Assembly (NCBI RefSeq): GCF_001641335.1
Contig: NZ_LVEM01000002.1
Location: 239,755 to 303,754 of the forward strand
Length of the DNA stretch: 64,000 nt
Origin: Bradyrhizobium stylosanthis
GTDB taxonomy: Bacteria > Pseudomonadota > Alphaproteobacteria > Rhizobiales > Xanthobacteraceae
Direction of reading: 5' to 3'
How positions within the stretch are numbered: position 1 is the first letter of the stretch; each line of letters starts with the position of its first letter. Below, one piece after another: positions 56,240 to 64,000 of this stretch. The position numbers were made by a program, and so were the translations under genes. The notes beneath the pieces are model-generated. The model did no database searches. It was not told the origin of the DNA and worked only from the letters and a program-made list of their open reading frames with translations.

Positions 56240-57778
56240 TCAGGCCGGCTGCCGCACATCCTCCGCGAGTGCGCGGTAGGACAGGGCTTCGGCGAGATGC
56301 AGCCGGCCGATCCTGTCGGCGTTGTCGAGGTCGGCGAGCGTGCGCGCCACCCGCAGCACGCGGTGATAGCCGCGCGCCGACAGCCGCATGGTCTCGGCGG
56401 CGTCGCGCAGCAGTTTTTGACCCTGCGCGTCGGGCTTGGCGATCTCCTCCAGCACGGAGGCGGGCGCCTCGGCATTGGTGCGGACATGCGGCAGGCCGGC
56501 ATCCGCATAACGCGCAAGCTGGATGTCGCGTGCCGCCGCCACGCGCGCGGCGACTTCGGCCGAACCTTCGGCCGGCGGCGGCAGGATCAGATCGGCCGCG
56601 GTCACGGCCGGGACCTCGATGCGCAGATCGATGCGGTCCATCAGCGGACCGGAGATGCGCGACTGGTAGTCGGAGGTGCAGCGATCGATGCGGCCGCGCT
56701 TGCAGGCATAGCCGGGCTCGAAGGCGTTGCCGCAGCGGCACGGATTCATCGCCGCGACCAGCATGAAGCGGGCAGGGTAGGTGACGCGGTGATTGGCGCG
56801 GGAGACCGAGACCTCGCCGTTCTCCAGCGGCTGGCGCAGCGAATCCAGCACGCGCGGATCGAACTCCGGCAATTCGTCGAGGAACAGCACGCCCTGATGC
56901 GCGAGCGAGATCTCGCCGGGTTTTGCGCGAATGCCGCCGCCGGTGAGCGCGGCCATGCTGGCTGAATGATGCGGCGAGCGGAATGGCCGCTGCGACGTCA
57001 GCGCGCCGCCCTCGATCTCGCCGGCGACGGAGGCGATCATCGAGACCTCGAGCAGCTCGCCCGGCGACAGCGGCGGCAGAATGGAGGGCAGGCGCGCGGC
57101 CAGCATCGACTTGCCGGCGCCGGGCGCGCCGATCATCAGGAGGTGATGCCCGCCCGCGGCCGCGATCTCCAGCGCGCGCTTGGCGCTCTCCTGGCCCTTG
57201 ATGTCGCGCAGGTCGAGCTTCGAGGCGGCGGCCTCGTGCACTTTCGGCGAGGGCCGCGACAGCACCTGCGTGCCCTTGAAGTGGTTGGCGATCTGGATCA
57301 GCGATTGTGCGGCGATGATCTGGATGTCGGGGCTCGCCCACGCGGCTTCCGATCCGCAGGACGCCGGGCAGATCAGCCCTTCCTCGCGCACATTGGCCCC
57401 GATCGCGGCGGGAAGGACGCCGGCCACCGGCGCGATCGAGCCGTCGAGCCCGAGCTCGCCGAGCACGGTAAAACCGGTCAGCGCATCCGGCGGGATCGCG
57501 CCGATCGCCGCCATCAGCCCGAGCGCGATCGGCAGGTCGTAATGGCTGCCTTCCTTGGGCAGATCGGCGGGCGCCAGGTTGACGATGATCCGCCGCGCCG
57601 GCAGCGCCAGCCCCGAGGCGATCAGCGCCGAGCGCACCCGCTCGCGCGCCTCCGATACCGCCTTGTCGGGCAGCCCGACGATGGCGAAGGCCGGCAGGCC
57701 CGGCGCGACCTGCACCTGCACGTCGACCGCGCGGGCCTCGATCCCCTCAAAGGCGACGGTGGATACCCGTTGAACCAT
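56240..57778 (-). CDS. YifB/ComM-family Mg-chelatase-like AAA+ ATPase
   Basis: The 512-residue protein starts at MVQRVSTVAFEGIEARAVDVQVQVAPGLP. An N-terminal Lon-like domain is followed by the AAA+ motor with Walker A IGAPGAGKS, Walker B VLFLDELPEF and a C-terminal Cys/helix region (NPCRCGN; MDRIDLRIEVP). The family includes ComM, a helicase that promotes branch migration during natural transformation. In this genus it may serve in DNA uptake or repair; no competence genes are nearby. Confidence 0.9.
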   Translation of the reverse strand: MVQRVSTVAFEGIEARAVDVQVQVAPGLPAFAIVGLPDKAVSEARERVRSALIASGLALPARRIIVNLAPADLPKEGSHYDLPIALGLMAAIGAIPPDALTGFTVLGELGLDGSIAPVAGVLPAAIGANVREEGLICPASCGSEAAWASPDIQIIAAQSLIQIANHFKGTQVLSRPSPKVHEAAASKLDLRDIKGQESAKRALEIAAAGGHHLLMIGAPGAGKSMLAARLPSILPPLSPGELLEVSMIASVAGEIEGGALTSQRPFRSPHHSASMAALTGGGIRAKPGEISLAHQGVLFLDELPEFDPRVLDSLRQPLENGEVSVSRANHRVTYPARFMLVAAMNPCRCGNAFEPGYACKRGRIDRCTSDYQSRISGPLMDRIDLRIEVPAVTAADLILPPPAEGSAEVAARVAAARDIQLARYADAGLPHVRTNAEAPASVLEEIAKPDAQGQKLLRDAAETMRLSARGYHRVLRVARTLADLDNADRIGRLHLAEALSYRALAEDVRQPA

Positions 57779-57998
57779 GCCGAACCAGCCTGCCCGTTTG
57801 CACAATCAAGGGTAGCAGGATGCGCCGCGTTCCGCAAGAACATTACGGGAACAAGCCCGGGCGCGAGCCCTAACCGATCGTCAACGGGACGCAGACACTA
57901 CGCCTCGAATGCAAGCTTCTGTCCTCAGCACATCCCAACGAATGTTCGCTATTCCTTGGGTGCGGGATGGGCCGTGGTCTAACGGGTGAAGAGTTCAA

Positions 57999-58244
57999 AT
58001 GCTTGCAAATCGCCGGAGAAGCGAACGTCGGGTGTGCAGCCGGCTCGCCAAGATCCATTTTGGCGCGGGCTCGCTGCCGCGGGATTGCACGATCACGGAT
58101 ATCTCGGACGGGGGCGTGAAGGTCGTGGCGGAATTCCTGGAAGTGCCGCCGCAATTCACCATCATCTTCGCGCCGGATTACTCCCGCCAATGCCGCCTGC
58201 GCTGGCGCATCGGCTGCGAATTCGGCGCCGAATTCGTCGACTGA
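57999..58244 (+). CDS. Short PilZ-domain protein
   Basis: The 81-residue protein begins MLANRRRSERRVCSRLAKI, with an RxxxR c-di-GMP-binding motif, and has the second motif in ITDISDGGVKV (DxSxxG). It contains only the PilZ core. PilZ proteins read c-di-GMP levels; this one is close to the Flp pilus genes, and two diguanylate cyclases lie elsewhere in the window, but a direct link is unproven. Confidence 0.85.
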   Translation: MLANRRRSERRVCSRLAKIHFGAGSLPRDCTITDISDGGVKVVAEFLEVPPQFTIIFAPDYSRQCRLRWRIGCEFGAEFVD

Positions 58245-58264
58245 CCCCCCACGGACGCGCGTCC

Positions 58265-58279
58265 TTAACGGGACTTTAG
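58265..58279. promoter_or_regulatory. Near-match to CtrA box upstream of the TPR lipoprotein
   Basis: TTAA-CGGGACT-TTAG differs from TTAA-N7-TTAA at the last base. It lies 46 bases upstream of the TPR gene start and directly after the PilZ gene. Confidence 0.3.
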
Positions 58280-58324
58280 CGTTAATCGGCAAGCATCTCT
58301 GATCAGTTGCCGAGTGATCAGAGT

Positions 58325-59122
58325 ATGTCCAAGCGTTCGTCTCTCGCCTCCCCCCCGGCGAGATTGCTGCTTCCCGCCCTCATCGTGGTTGCCCTCGGCG
58401 GTTGTCAGACGACTGGCATCGAGGACGTCACCGGCGCGCTCGGCGGCAGGACGGAAACAGCCGGCAAGGCCGACGCCAAGTCCGAGGCCAGGGCCGAGGC
58501 GAGGCCGGATATGGACGCGCTGCGCGAGCGCTATCGCGCCAAGCCCAGCGATCCCGCCATCGCGATCGAGTACGGCAAGGCGCTGCGCGCCAGCGGCCAG
58601 CGTGCCCAGGCCGTCGCGGTGCTCGAGCAGGCCGTGCTCGCCCATCCCAGCAACAAGGCGCTGCTCGCCGGCTACGGCCGCGCGCTCGCCGACAACGGCA
58701 ATTTCCAGCAGGCTTTCGATGTGCTCGGCCGCGCGCATTCGCCCGAGGATCCCGACTGGCGCATCCTGTCGGCGCAGGGCGCGGCGCTCGACCAGCTCGG
58801 CCGCAACGAGGAAGCGCAGCAATATTATGCGAGCGCGCTGAAGATCGTGCCGGACGAGCCGCAGGTCCTGTCCAACCTCGGCCTGTCCTACATGCTGCAA
58901 AACAACCTCTCGAAGGCCGAACAGGTGCTCGGCCGCGCCTATCAGCGCAATCAGAACGATGTGCGGGTCCGCGCCAATCTCGCGCTCGTGCTGGGATTGC
59001 AGGGCCGCGAGGCCGAAGCCGAAATCCTCGTGAAGGCCGATTTGCCGCCGGACCAGGCCGCGGCCAAGGTCACGGCGCTGCGGCAGGTGCTGGCCAAGAA
59101 ACAGCAAAGGGCGGACAAATAG
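58325..59122 (+). CDS. tadD: TPR-repeat lipoprotein, TadD-like
   Basis: The 265-residue lipoprotein has a signal peptide with lipidated Cys27 (VVALGGC). About five tetratricopeptide repeats follow from ~75 to 240 (AIEYGKALRASGQRAQAVAVLEQAV; VLSNLGLSYMLQNNLSKAEQVLGRAY). Tad/Flp systems include such a lipoprotein (TadD) that helps assemble the secretin. It faces the cpaE gene tail-to-tail. The tadD name depends on the proximity to cpaBCDE. Confidence 0.75.
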   Translation: MSKRSSLASPPARLLLPALIVVALGGCQTTGIEDVTGALGGRTETAGKADAKSEARAEARPDMDALRERYRAKPSDPAIAIEYGKALRASGQRAQAVAVLEQAVLAHPSNKALLAGYGRALADNGNFQQAFDVLGRAHSPEDPDWRILSAQGAALDQLGRNEEAQQYYASALKIVPDEPQVLSNLGLSYMLQNNLSKAEQVLGRAYQRNQNDVRVRANLALVLGLQGREAEAEILVKADLPPDQAAAKVTALRQVLAKKQQRADK

Positions 59123-59130
59123 TCCGCCCT
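59108..59130. terminator. Bidirectional terminator between tadD-like gene and cpaE
   Basis: AGGGCGGAC and GTCCGCCCT form a perfect 9-bp stem around AAATA, with A-rich and CTT flanks. The TPR gene stop codon lies in the loop region. Confidence 0.65.
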
Positions 59131-59156
59131 CTTCCGATCCTTGCGATTCCTGTTTC

Positions 59157-60446
59157 CTAGGACGCCTTGCGATGCGGGGCGGGTCCGCGACCGGACCGGC
59201 CCTTCAGCTTCTTCAGCAGCGGCCCGAGCAGCGAGCGCTTCGGCTTCTTCACCTCGCCGCGGCCGGCAAGGCGGTTCGCCATGTTCTGGAACAGCTCGGT
59301 GGTGCGGTGGTTCTTGGCGACCTCCGCGATCATCTGGCCGTTATTGGCCGCGGTCGAGAACAGCTTCGAATCGAACGGGATCACCGCGATCGGCTGGCTC
59401 TCCATGGTCTTGGCGAACGCCTTGACCTCGATCTCCGCGCGCTTGTGCATGCCGACCTGGTTGATGCAGTACAGCGGCGGCCGATCGTTCGGCCGCGCCG
59501 CCTTCAGCACGCTCAGCATGTTCCTGGTGTTGCGCAGGTTCGCGAGATCAGGCTCGGCCACGATGACGATGTCGTCGGCATTGACCAGCGCGCGCCGCGT
59601 CCAGCCCGACCATTGATGGGGAACGTCGAGCACGATGCAGGGCGTGGTCATGCGCAGCGTGTCGAACACCGCATCGAACGCTTCGGCGCCGAAATCGTAG
59701 ACGCGGTCGAGCGTGGCGGGCGCGGCGAGCAGGCTGAGGCGCTCGCTGCATTTGGCGAGCAGGCGTTCCATCAGCGCGGTGTCGGGACGCTCCTGCGACA
59801 GCACGGCATTGGCGATGCCCTGCACCGGGTCCTGATTGTAGTCGAGGCTCGCAGTGCCGAAGGCGAGGTCGAGATCGATCACGACGGAATCGAGCGAAAG
59901 GTCGCGCGCGATGGTCCAGGCCACGTTGTGCGCGACGGTGGAGGCGCCGACGCCGCCCTTGGCGCCGACCACCGCGATGACGCGGCCGGTGATGATGGCT
60001 TCGGAGGCCGAGAACAGGCTGCAGATCGAGCGGACCACGTCGAGCGTTTCGACCGGGCCCACCACATAATCATTGACGCCGCGGCGCACGAGCTCGCGAT
60101 AGGGCGCGGTGTCGCTGGGGCTGCCGATCACGACGACGCGGGTGCCGGGATCGCAGACGCCGGCGAGATCGTCGAGACCTTCGAGGATGTCGCGCGTGCC
60201 GTCGGATTCGATCACGATCACGTTCGGCGTCGGCATCGACTCATAGACTTCGATCGCCGCCGCGAGGCCGCCTTCCCTGGCGGTGAGATGCGCCTTGGCG
60301 AGCCGGCGATCCTCGCCGGCCGCGGTCACCGCCTTGAGCGTCTGGTCGGTCTCGCAAAACGCCTGCACGGAGATGCGAGGAACCGGCGCGATGTGTTCCT
60401 CGGGGTGCTGCGGGTCGTCCGCTTCTTCGTCGTTGAAGCCTGTCAT
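59157..60446 (-). CDS. cpaE: Flp pilus assembly ATPase-like protein CpaE/TadZ
   Basis: The 429-residue protein has an N-terminal receiver-like domain (~25-145; VIVIESDGTRDILEGLDDL), followed by a ParA/MinD-type domain. The Walker A reads KGGVGAST (Lys163 kept, P-loop Lys replaced by Ala168), typical of TadZ/CpaE proteins. The partner block CIVLDVPHQWSGWTRRALVNADDIVIVAEPD is Walker B/switch II-like. It localises the pilus machine to a pole. It overlaps cpaD by four bases. Confidence 0.9.
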   Translation of the reverse strand: MTGFNDEEADDPQHPEEHIAPVPRISVQAFCETDQTLKAVTAAGEDRRLAKAHLTAREGGLAAAIEVYESMPTPNVIVIESDGTRDILEGLDDLAGVCDPGTRVVVIGSPSDTAPYRELVRRGVNDYVVGPVETLDVVRSICSLFSASEAIITGRVIAVVGAKGGVGASTVAHNVAWTIARDLSLDSVVIDLDLAFGTASLDYNQDPVQGIANAVLSQERPDTALMERLLAKCSERLSLLAAPATLDRVYDFGAEAFDAVFDTLRMTTPCIVLDVPHQWSGWTRRALVNADDIVIVAEPDLANLRNTRNMLSVLKAARPNDRPPLYCINQVGMHKRAEIEVKAFAKTMESQPIAVIPFDSKLFSTAANNGQMIAEVAKNHRTTELFQNMANRLAGRGEVKKPKRSLLGPLLKKLKGRSGRGPAPHRKAS

Positions 60447-61177
60447 TTGCCTGTTTCGCTGAGTTTGGCCTTCTCGGCGTCGGGACTGGGGGTGCCGACC
60501 GGCGAGCCCTTGCGATAGCGATCGAAAGCGATGTCACGCCGTGCGGTATAGACCGGGGTTTCGGCCCGCGGCTGCTCGAGGTCGGCGGGATTGTCGATCA
60601 TCGCCGCGAGGTTACGCTGGCTGGCGCAGCCCAGATTGAAGTACGGCCGGTTCTCGTTGTAGCCGGGGTCGAGGATGCTCGGGCCGACGTCCTCCGGCCA
60701 CAGCCCGCAGGGACCCGCGACTGCGGCGATGCGGGAATAGCTGAGGCGGATGGTCGGCAGCAGGCCGGGATCCTCGGGCCGGTAGGGATGCCTGACGATT
60801 GCGCGCGAGGGCACGCCGCCGGACGCCAGCACGGAACGGATTTCCTGATAGGTCGCCGCCGCAGCGCGCGCATTCGAAGCGTCGACCGGCACGTCCACGA
60901 CCACGGAGCCGGTGCCTTCGCGCACCCACTCGCGCGCGATGCCCGCGACGTCGGTGTGCTGCGCATCGGAGAGGCCGCCCCGCGATTTGCCGACGAAGAT
61001 CACGATCGACTTCTTGGCTTCCTGCACCGCGATCGGGTGACGCTGGCGATAGTCGGTCGGGACCGTCTGGGTGACGATCTCGCCGGTGGTGTTGCAGGCG
61101 CCGAGCAAGACGGAGAGTCCCGTCAGCGCCAGTGCGATGCCAAGGCCGCGACGTCGATCGGCTGTCATCTTCGTCAT
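60443..61177 (-). CDS. cpaD: Flp pilus assembly lipoprotein CpaD
   Basis: The 244-residue lipoprotein has Cys28 (LSVLLGAC) and CpaD-family blocks DYRQRHPIAV, VDVPVDASNARAAAATYQEIRSVL, and the C-terminal FNLGCASQRNLAAMIDNPADLEQPR. CpaD helps the outer-membrane secretin. The start at 61177 has GAGGGG upstream. It is transcribed with cpaC and cpaE. Confidence 0.92.
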   Translation of the reverse strand: MTKMTADRRRGLGIALALTGLSVLLGACNTTGEIVTQTVPTDYRQRHPIAVQEAKKSIVIFVGKSRGGLSDAQHTDVAGIAREWVREGTGSVVVDVPVDASNARAAAATYQEIRSVLASGGVPSRAIVRHPYRPEDPGLLPTIRLSYSRIAAVAGPCGLWPEDVGPSILDPGYNENRPYFNLGCASQRNLAAMIDNPADLEQPRAETPVYTARRDIAFDRYRKGSPVGTPSPDAEKAKLSETGK

Positions 61178-61217
61178 CGCTTGATCCCCTCTTGCCCCGT
61201 TCCCCAAGCCGGTCGTC

Positions 61218-62735
61218 TCAGTCGATGATGAAGCCGAAATCGCCGCGGACGCCGTCGATCGGATCGACGCGGCGGGCGATGCCATAGAGGCGGTTCATGC
61301 GGCCAAGCAACGCCGTCTGCGCGTCCGAGGCCGGCGCGAAGCCGTCGTCGGGCCGCGACAATTCCTTCTGGGCCACCGCGCGCACCACATAGGGCGTCAC
61401 GATCACCATCAGCTCGGTCTCGTTGTTGACGTAGTCCTGGCTGCGGAACAGCGCGCCGAGGATCGGCACCTGGTCGACGCCGGGCAGGCCGTTGATCGCC
61501 TGCTTGGTGTGCTGCTGGATCAGGCCGGCCATCGCCATCGAGCCGCCCGACGGAATTTCCAGCGTGGTTTCGGCGCGGCGGGTCTGGATCGAGGGAATGG
61601 TGATCGAGTTGGTGGTGTTCGACGACACCGCCTGCGTCACGGTGATCGCCTGCTGGTTCGACAGTTCGGAGACCTCGGTCATCACCCGCAGGCTGATGCG
61701 GCCTTCGCTGAGCACGACCGGCGTGAAGTTCAGGGAGATGCCGAACTTCTTGTAGGTGATCTGGGTGGTACAGACATGGGTGACGGGATCGCAGGCGTAG
61801 CCCGACGGGATCGGGAATTCGCCGCCCGCGATGAAGGTCGCGGATTCGCCCGAGATCGCGGTCAGGCTCGGCTCGGCCAGCGTGCGCATCACGCCGGCGC
61901 TTTCCATCGCACGCATCGTGGCGCTGACCGTGGCAATACCCTTGGCGAGGCCGGCGACGCCGAGCCCGTTGGTGCCGACGAGCGGGCCGCCGGACATCGT
62001 GAACGGATTCGAATTGTTGAAGTTCACCACCGCGGTGCCGGCGTTCAGGCTGGCGCTGAGATCGACGCCGAGCTGCTTGACGATGTCGCGGCGCACTTCG
62101 CCGACGACGACCTTGAGCATGACCTGGTCGCGGCCGCGCACGACGATGTTGTTGACCACCTTGTCGGAGCCGCCGACCAGCTTTGCGGCGACGTCGCCGG
62201 CCTGCTGGGCCTCGACCGGGCTCGAGACCGAACCGGTCAGCATCACGCTGTCGCCGACGCCTTCGATCTGCACGCCCGGCAGGGACTGGCGCAGCGCCGT
62301 ACGCATGCCGTTGAGGTCGCGCTTCACCGCGATGTCATAGGCGGCGACCTGCTGGCCGTCGGCGGTGAAGAACACGACGTTGGTCTGGCCGACCGTGCCG
62401 CCGATGATGTAGGCGCGCTGGGCCGAGCGGATCACCGCATTGGCGATCTTGGGATCGGCCACCAGCACGTCCTTGACCTCGCGCGGCAGGTCGATGACGA
62501 CCGACTTGCCGACGCCGAGCGAGAGAAAACGTGTCTTCGCCGGCGCGATCGACCCGACCGACGTCAGGCCGAGATCCGGCACCTGCAGCGGCGCCTGGTC
62601 GCCGACCGGCGCTTCCGCGGCGCTGACCAGCCCGGGCGCTGCGAGCAGCCCCAGGATCAGCATCGCCCCCGTCCAGAACGTGCATGCGCTGTTCCCCCGA
62701 ATGCGCAGGCCCGTCCGATCATCCCCGTAGTTCAT
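61218..62735 (-). CDS. cpaC: Flp pilus secretin CpaC (RcpA)
   Basis: The 505-residue outer-membrane secretin starts at MNYGDDRTGLRIRG with a signal peptide ending LVSAAEA. The N-terminal domain has LSLGVGKSVVIDLPREVKDVLVADPKIANAVIRSAQRAYIIG; the BON-like central part is VEGVGDSVMLTGSVSSP; the secretin domain ends MVIVTPYVVRAV. It forms the pilus exit pore. A 10-base gap follows cpaB. Confidence 0.95.
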   Translation of the reverse strand: MNYGDDRTGLRIRGNSACTFWTGAMLILGLLAAPGLVSAAEAPVGDQAPLQVPDLGLTSVGSIAPAKTRFLSLGVGKSVVIDLPREVKDVLVADPKIANAVIRSAQRAYIIGGTVGQTNVVFFTADGQQVAAYDIAVKRDLNGMRTALRQSLPGVQIEGVGDSVMLTGSVSSPVEAQQAGDVAAKLVGGSDKVVNNIVVRGRDQVMLKVVVGEVRRDIVKQLGVDLSASLNAGTAVVNFNNSNPFTMSGGPLVGTNGLGVAGLAKGIATVSATMRAMESAGVMRTLAEPSLTAISGESATFIAGGEFPIPSGYACDPVTHVCTTQITYKKFGISLNFTPVVLSEGRISLRVMTEVSELSNQQAITVTQAVSSNTTNSITIPSIQTRRAETTLEIPSGGSMAMAGLIQQHTKQAINGLPGVDQVPILGALFRSQDYVNNETELMVIVTPYVVRAVAQKELSRPDDGFAPASDAQTALLGRMNRLYGIARRVDPIDGVRGDFGFIID

Positions 62736-62745
62736 CCTAACCCCA

Positions 62746-63561
62746 TCACTTCTGTGACGTCAGTTGCCGCGCCTGCACGCCGTAACGGATCACGTTGACC
62801 CCGCCACCGGACCGCTTGGCTGCGAGGTCCTCGGCGGTGAGTTCTGTTGCATTGACATCGACGATGCTGCGCAGCGCGAGCTGCAGCGTGCCACCCTGGC
62901 GCGCGGCCGACAGCGTGGCGACCTGGTCGGGCTTCAGCTCGAGCGTGACGGTCTTGCCGAGCACAGCGTTCTGGCCGTCCTTTTCCTTCGGCGCCTGGTC
63001 GATCGCGAGCACGCGGATATTGGTCAGGATGACCTCGGACAGGATGAGGTCGTTGCCCGCGAGCGCGCCGTTGGCGTCGGGATTCTTCAGGCGGCGCGTC
63101 AGCACGATGTCGACGCGGTCGTTCGGCAGGATGAAGCCGCCGGCGCCTGTCTCGGCTGAAATCTCGGTGGAGACGGCGCGCATGCCGGACGGCAGGATCG
63201 CGGCCATGAAGCCGGAGCCTTCGGCGCGCACCAGCTTCTGCTCGCGGATCGGCTCGCCCTGCATCAAGGGCACGCGTGCGATCGCGCCGGCGATCTGGTT
63301 CTGGGCGTCGGGCCTGGCATCGCGGCGGATGAAGGCGTTGCTCGCGGTCGCCGCCGGCCAGGACTGCCATTGCAGATCGTCAGGCTTCACGGCCTGGCCG
63401 AGCTGGATGTCGTTCTTCGCGATCAGAACCTCGACCGTCGGCAGCTTTTCGGCGACGGGATGGACGGGCGCGGGCGCATTCTGATAGCCGCTCGCCAGAT
63501 ACGCGGCGACGCCGCCGGCGCCCAGCGCGATGACGAGAACGACAATGCGTGCGGTGTTCAT
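62746..63561 (-). CDS. cpaB: Flp pilus assembly protein CpaB (RcpC)
   Basis: The 271-residue protein has one N-terminal membrane helix (IVVLVIALGAGGVAAYLASG) and an SAF domain (VEVLIAKNDIQLGQAVKPDDLQWQSWP; GFILPNDRVDIVLTRRL), typical of CpaB/RcpC. It links the inner and outer parts of the pilus apparatus. It is the first visible gene of the leftward cpaBCDE operon; cpaA or pilin genes, if present, would be past the window's right edge. Confidence 0.93.
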   Translation of the reverse strand: MNTARIVVLVIALGAGGVAAYLASGYQNAPAPVHPVAEKLPTVEVLIAKNDIQLGQAVKPDDLQWQSWPAATASNAFIRRDARPDAQNQIAGAIARVPLMQGEPIREQKLVRAEGSGFMAAILPSGMRAVSTEISAETGAGGFILPNDRVDIVLTRRLKNPDANGALAGNDLILSEVILTNIRVLAIDQAPKEKDGQNAVLGKTVTLELKPDQVATLSAARQGGTLQLALRSIVDVNATELTAEDLAAKRSGGGVNVIRYGVQARQLTSQK

Positions 63562-64000
63562 ACACTTCTACTCTTACGCGGGGCACTCGAACCGCACCTG
63601 GCGGGTTCCCCCGTGTCGATGAGTAGGGAGTAAAAGTATAAGGGTTGTTGCGAGCCCGAACGTGATGGCCAGTGATGCTGCCAGTTTTGAGCAGATGGTG
63701 AACGTCGCGTTATCCGGTCGGCCAGTGGCCCCGTAGTTTCACGCGTGTGCGCTCCCGCGTTCGAACGAGGCGCGGGGCGTCATGGTGAACGGGTGGTTAG
63801 TGACTCGTATGTCGGGAGCTGCGTGCTCGCGGTCGTGAGATGGAAGCAGTGCGCCACATCACCAGTGTCGTCCCGGCGAAGGCCGGGACCCATACCGCGA
63901 GGTGCTTCGAGTATGACGGTAATAGAACCGGCCGACCAATCTTCGCAAAACCACGGACTGTGGTTATGGGTCCCGGCCTTCGCCGGGACGACGTTGGAGG
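63562..64000. other. Intergenic region upstream of cpaB
   Basis: 439 bases with no gene visible. The left 300 bases carry the likely cpaB promoter, with nothing I can call precisely. The right part is the family B repeat (63867-63992). Confidence 0.55.
63867..63992. repeat. Dispersed palindromic repeat, GTCGTCCCGGC type (family B)
   Basis: Same design as at 25780 and 42973: GTCGTCCCGGCGAAGGCCGG and its reverse complement at the two ends around an ~70-base centre. Confidence 0.85.

Overview
This window is a GC-rich chromosomal segment from an alphaproteobacterium of the Hyphomicrobiales, most likely Bradyrhizobium or a close relative (Nitrobacteraceae). The basis is the gene repertoire and order (two glnK-amtB pairs, leuS-lptE-holA-parB-parA-rsmG-mnmG-mnmE-rho-hemJ-PPSR-maf-coaE-dnaQ-secB, hslV/his, Flp/Tad pilus genes), protein signatures, and many small dispersed palindromic repeats between genes. 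I see no insertion sequence, prophage, CRISPR array, rRNA or tRNA. Species assignment is inference; no database was searched.

Layout. 1-2577: the end of an IclR regulator and two tandem GYF_2/DUF4339 membrane proteins. 2839-8247: ammonium sensing and uptake, glnK-amtB twice, separated by an ArsR regulator with a visible operator, an SRPBCC protein and an orphan ClpP-type peptidase. 8452-18296: GFA-family protein, DapC-like aminotransferase, FtsK, LolA, exonuclease III, a cNMP-binding protein, an orphan OmpR-type regulator divergent from an L,D-transpeptidase, a hydratase-like protein and the YggS/PLPHP protein. 18406-21152: two convergent diguanylate cyclases. 21350-25649: leuS, lptE, holA.

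25959-38562 looks like the replication-origin neighbourhood. parB, parA, rsmG, mnmG, mnmE, rho and hemJ all run leftward. PPSR, maf, coaE and dnaQ all run rightward. The gap between them (34757-35213) has four GANTC sites within 49 bp and degenerate DnaA boxes. Five perfect parS cores and one near-perfect one lie at 28469-31089, about 4-6 kb away. A perfect 31-bp inverted repeat lies between parA and parB.

38965-51136: Tim44-like protein, MltA, Smr protein, a polytopic membrane protein, hslU-DUF2585-GNAT-hslV, and a histidine cluster (hisB-DUF2628-hisH-hisA-hisF-hisE) followed by coaA. 51177-57778: AI-2E-type transporter, histidine phosphatase, hybrid histidine kinase, a small exported protein and a YifB/ComM ATPase. 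57999-63561: PilZ protein, a TPR lipoprotein (TadD-like), and cpaB-cpaC-cpaD-cpaE of a Flp/Tad pilus. The pilus motor ATPase, platform proteins and pilin are not in view.

The strongest less obvious signals are regulatory: the oriC/parS architecture, a perfect CtrA-type box (TTAA-N7-TTAA) upstream of the dapC-ftsK pair with near-matches upstream of the hybrid kinase and the TPR lipoprotein, the ArsR operator with a 12-base copy upstream of the DUF4339 genes, and a sigma-54-type promoter upstream of the second glnK only. I did not find a clearly novel defence or biosynthetic system.
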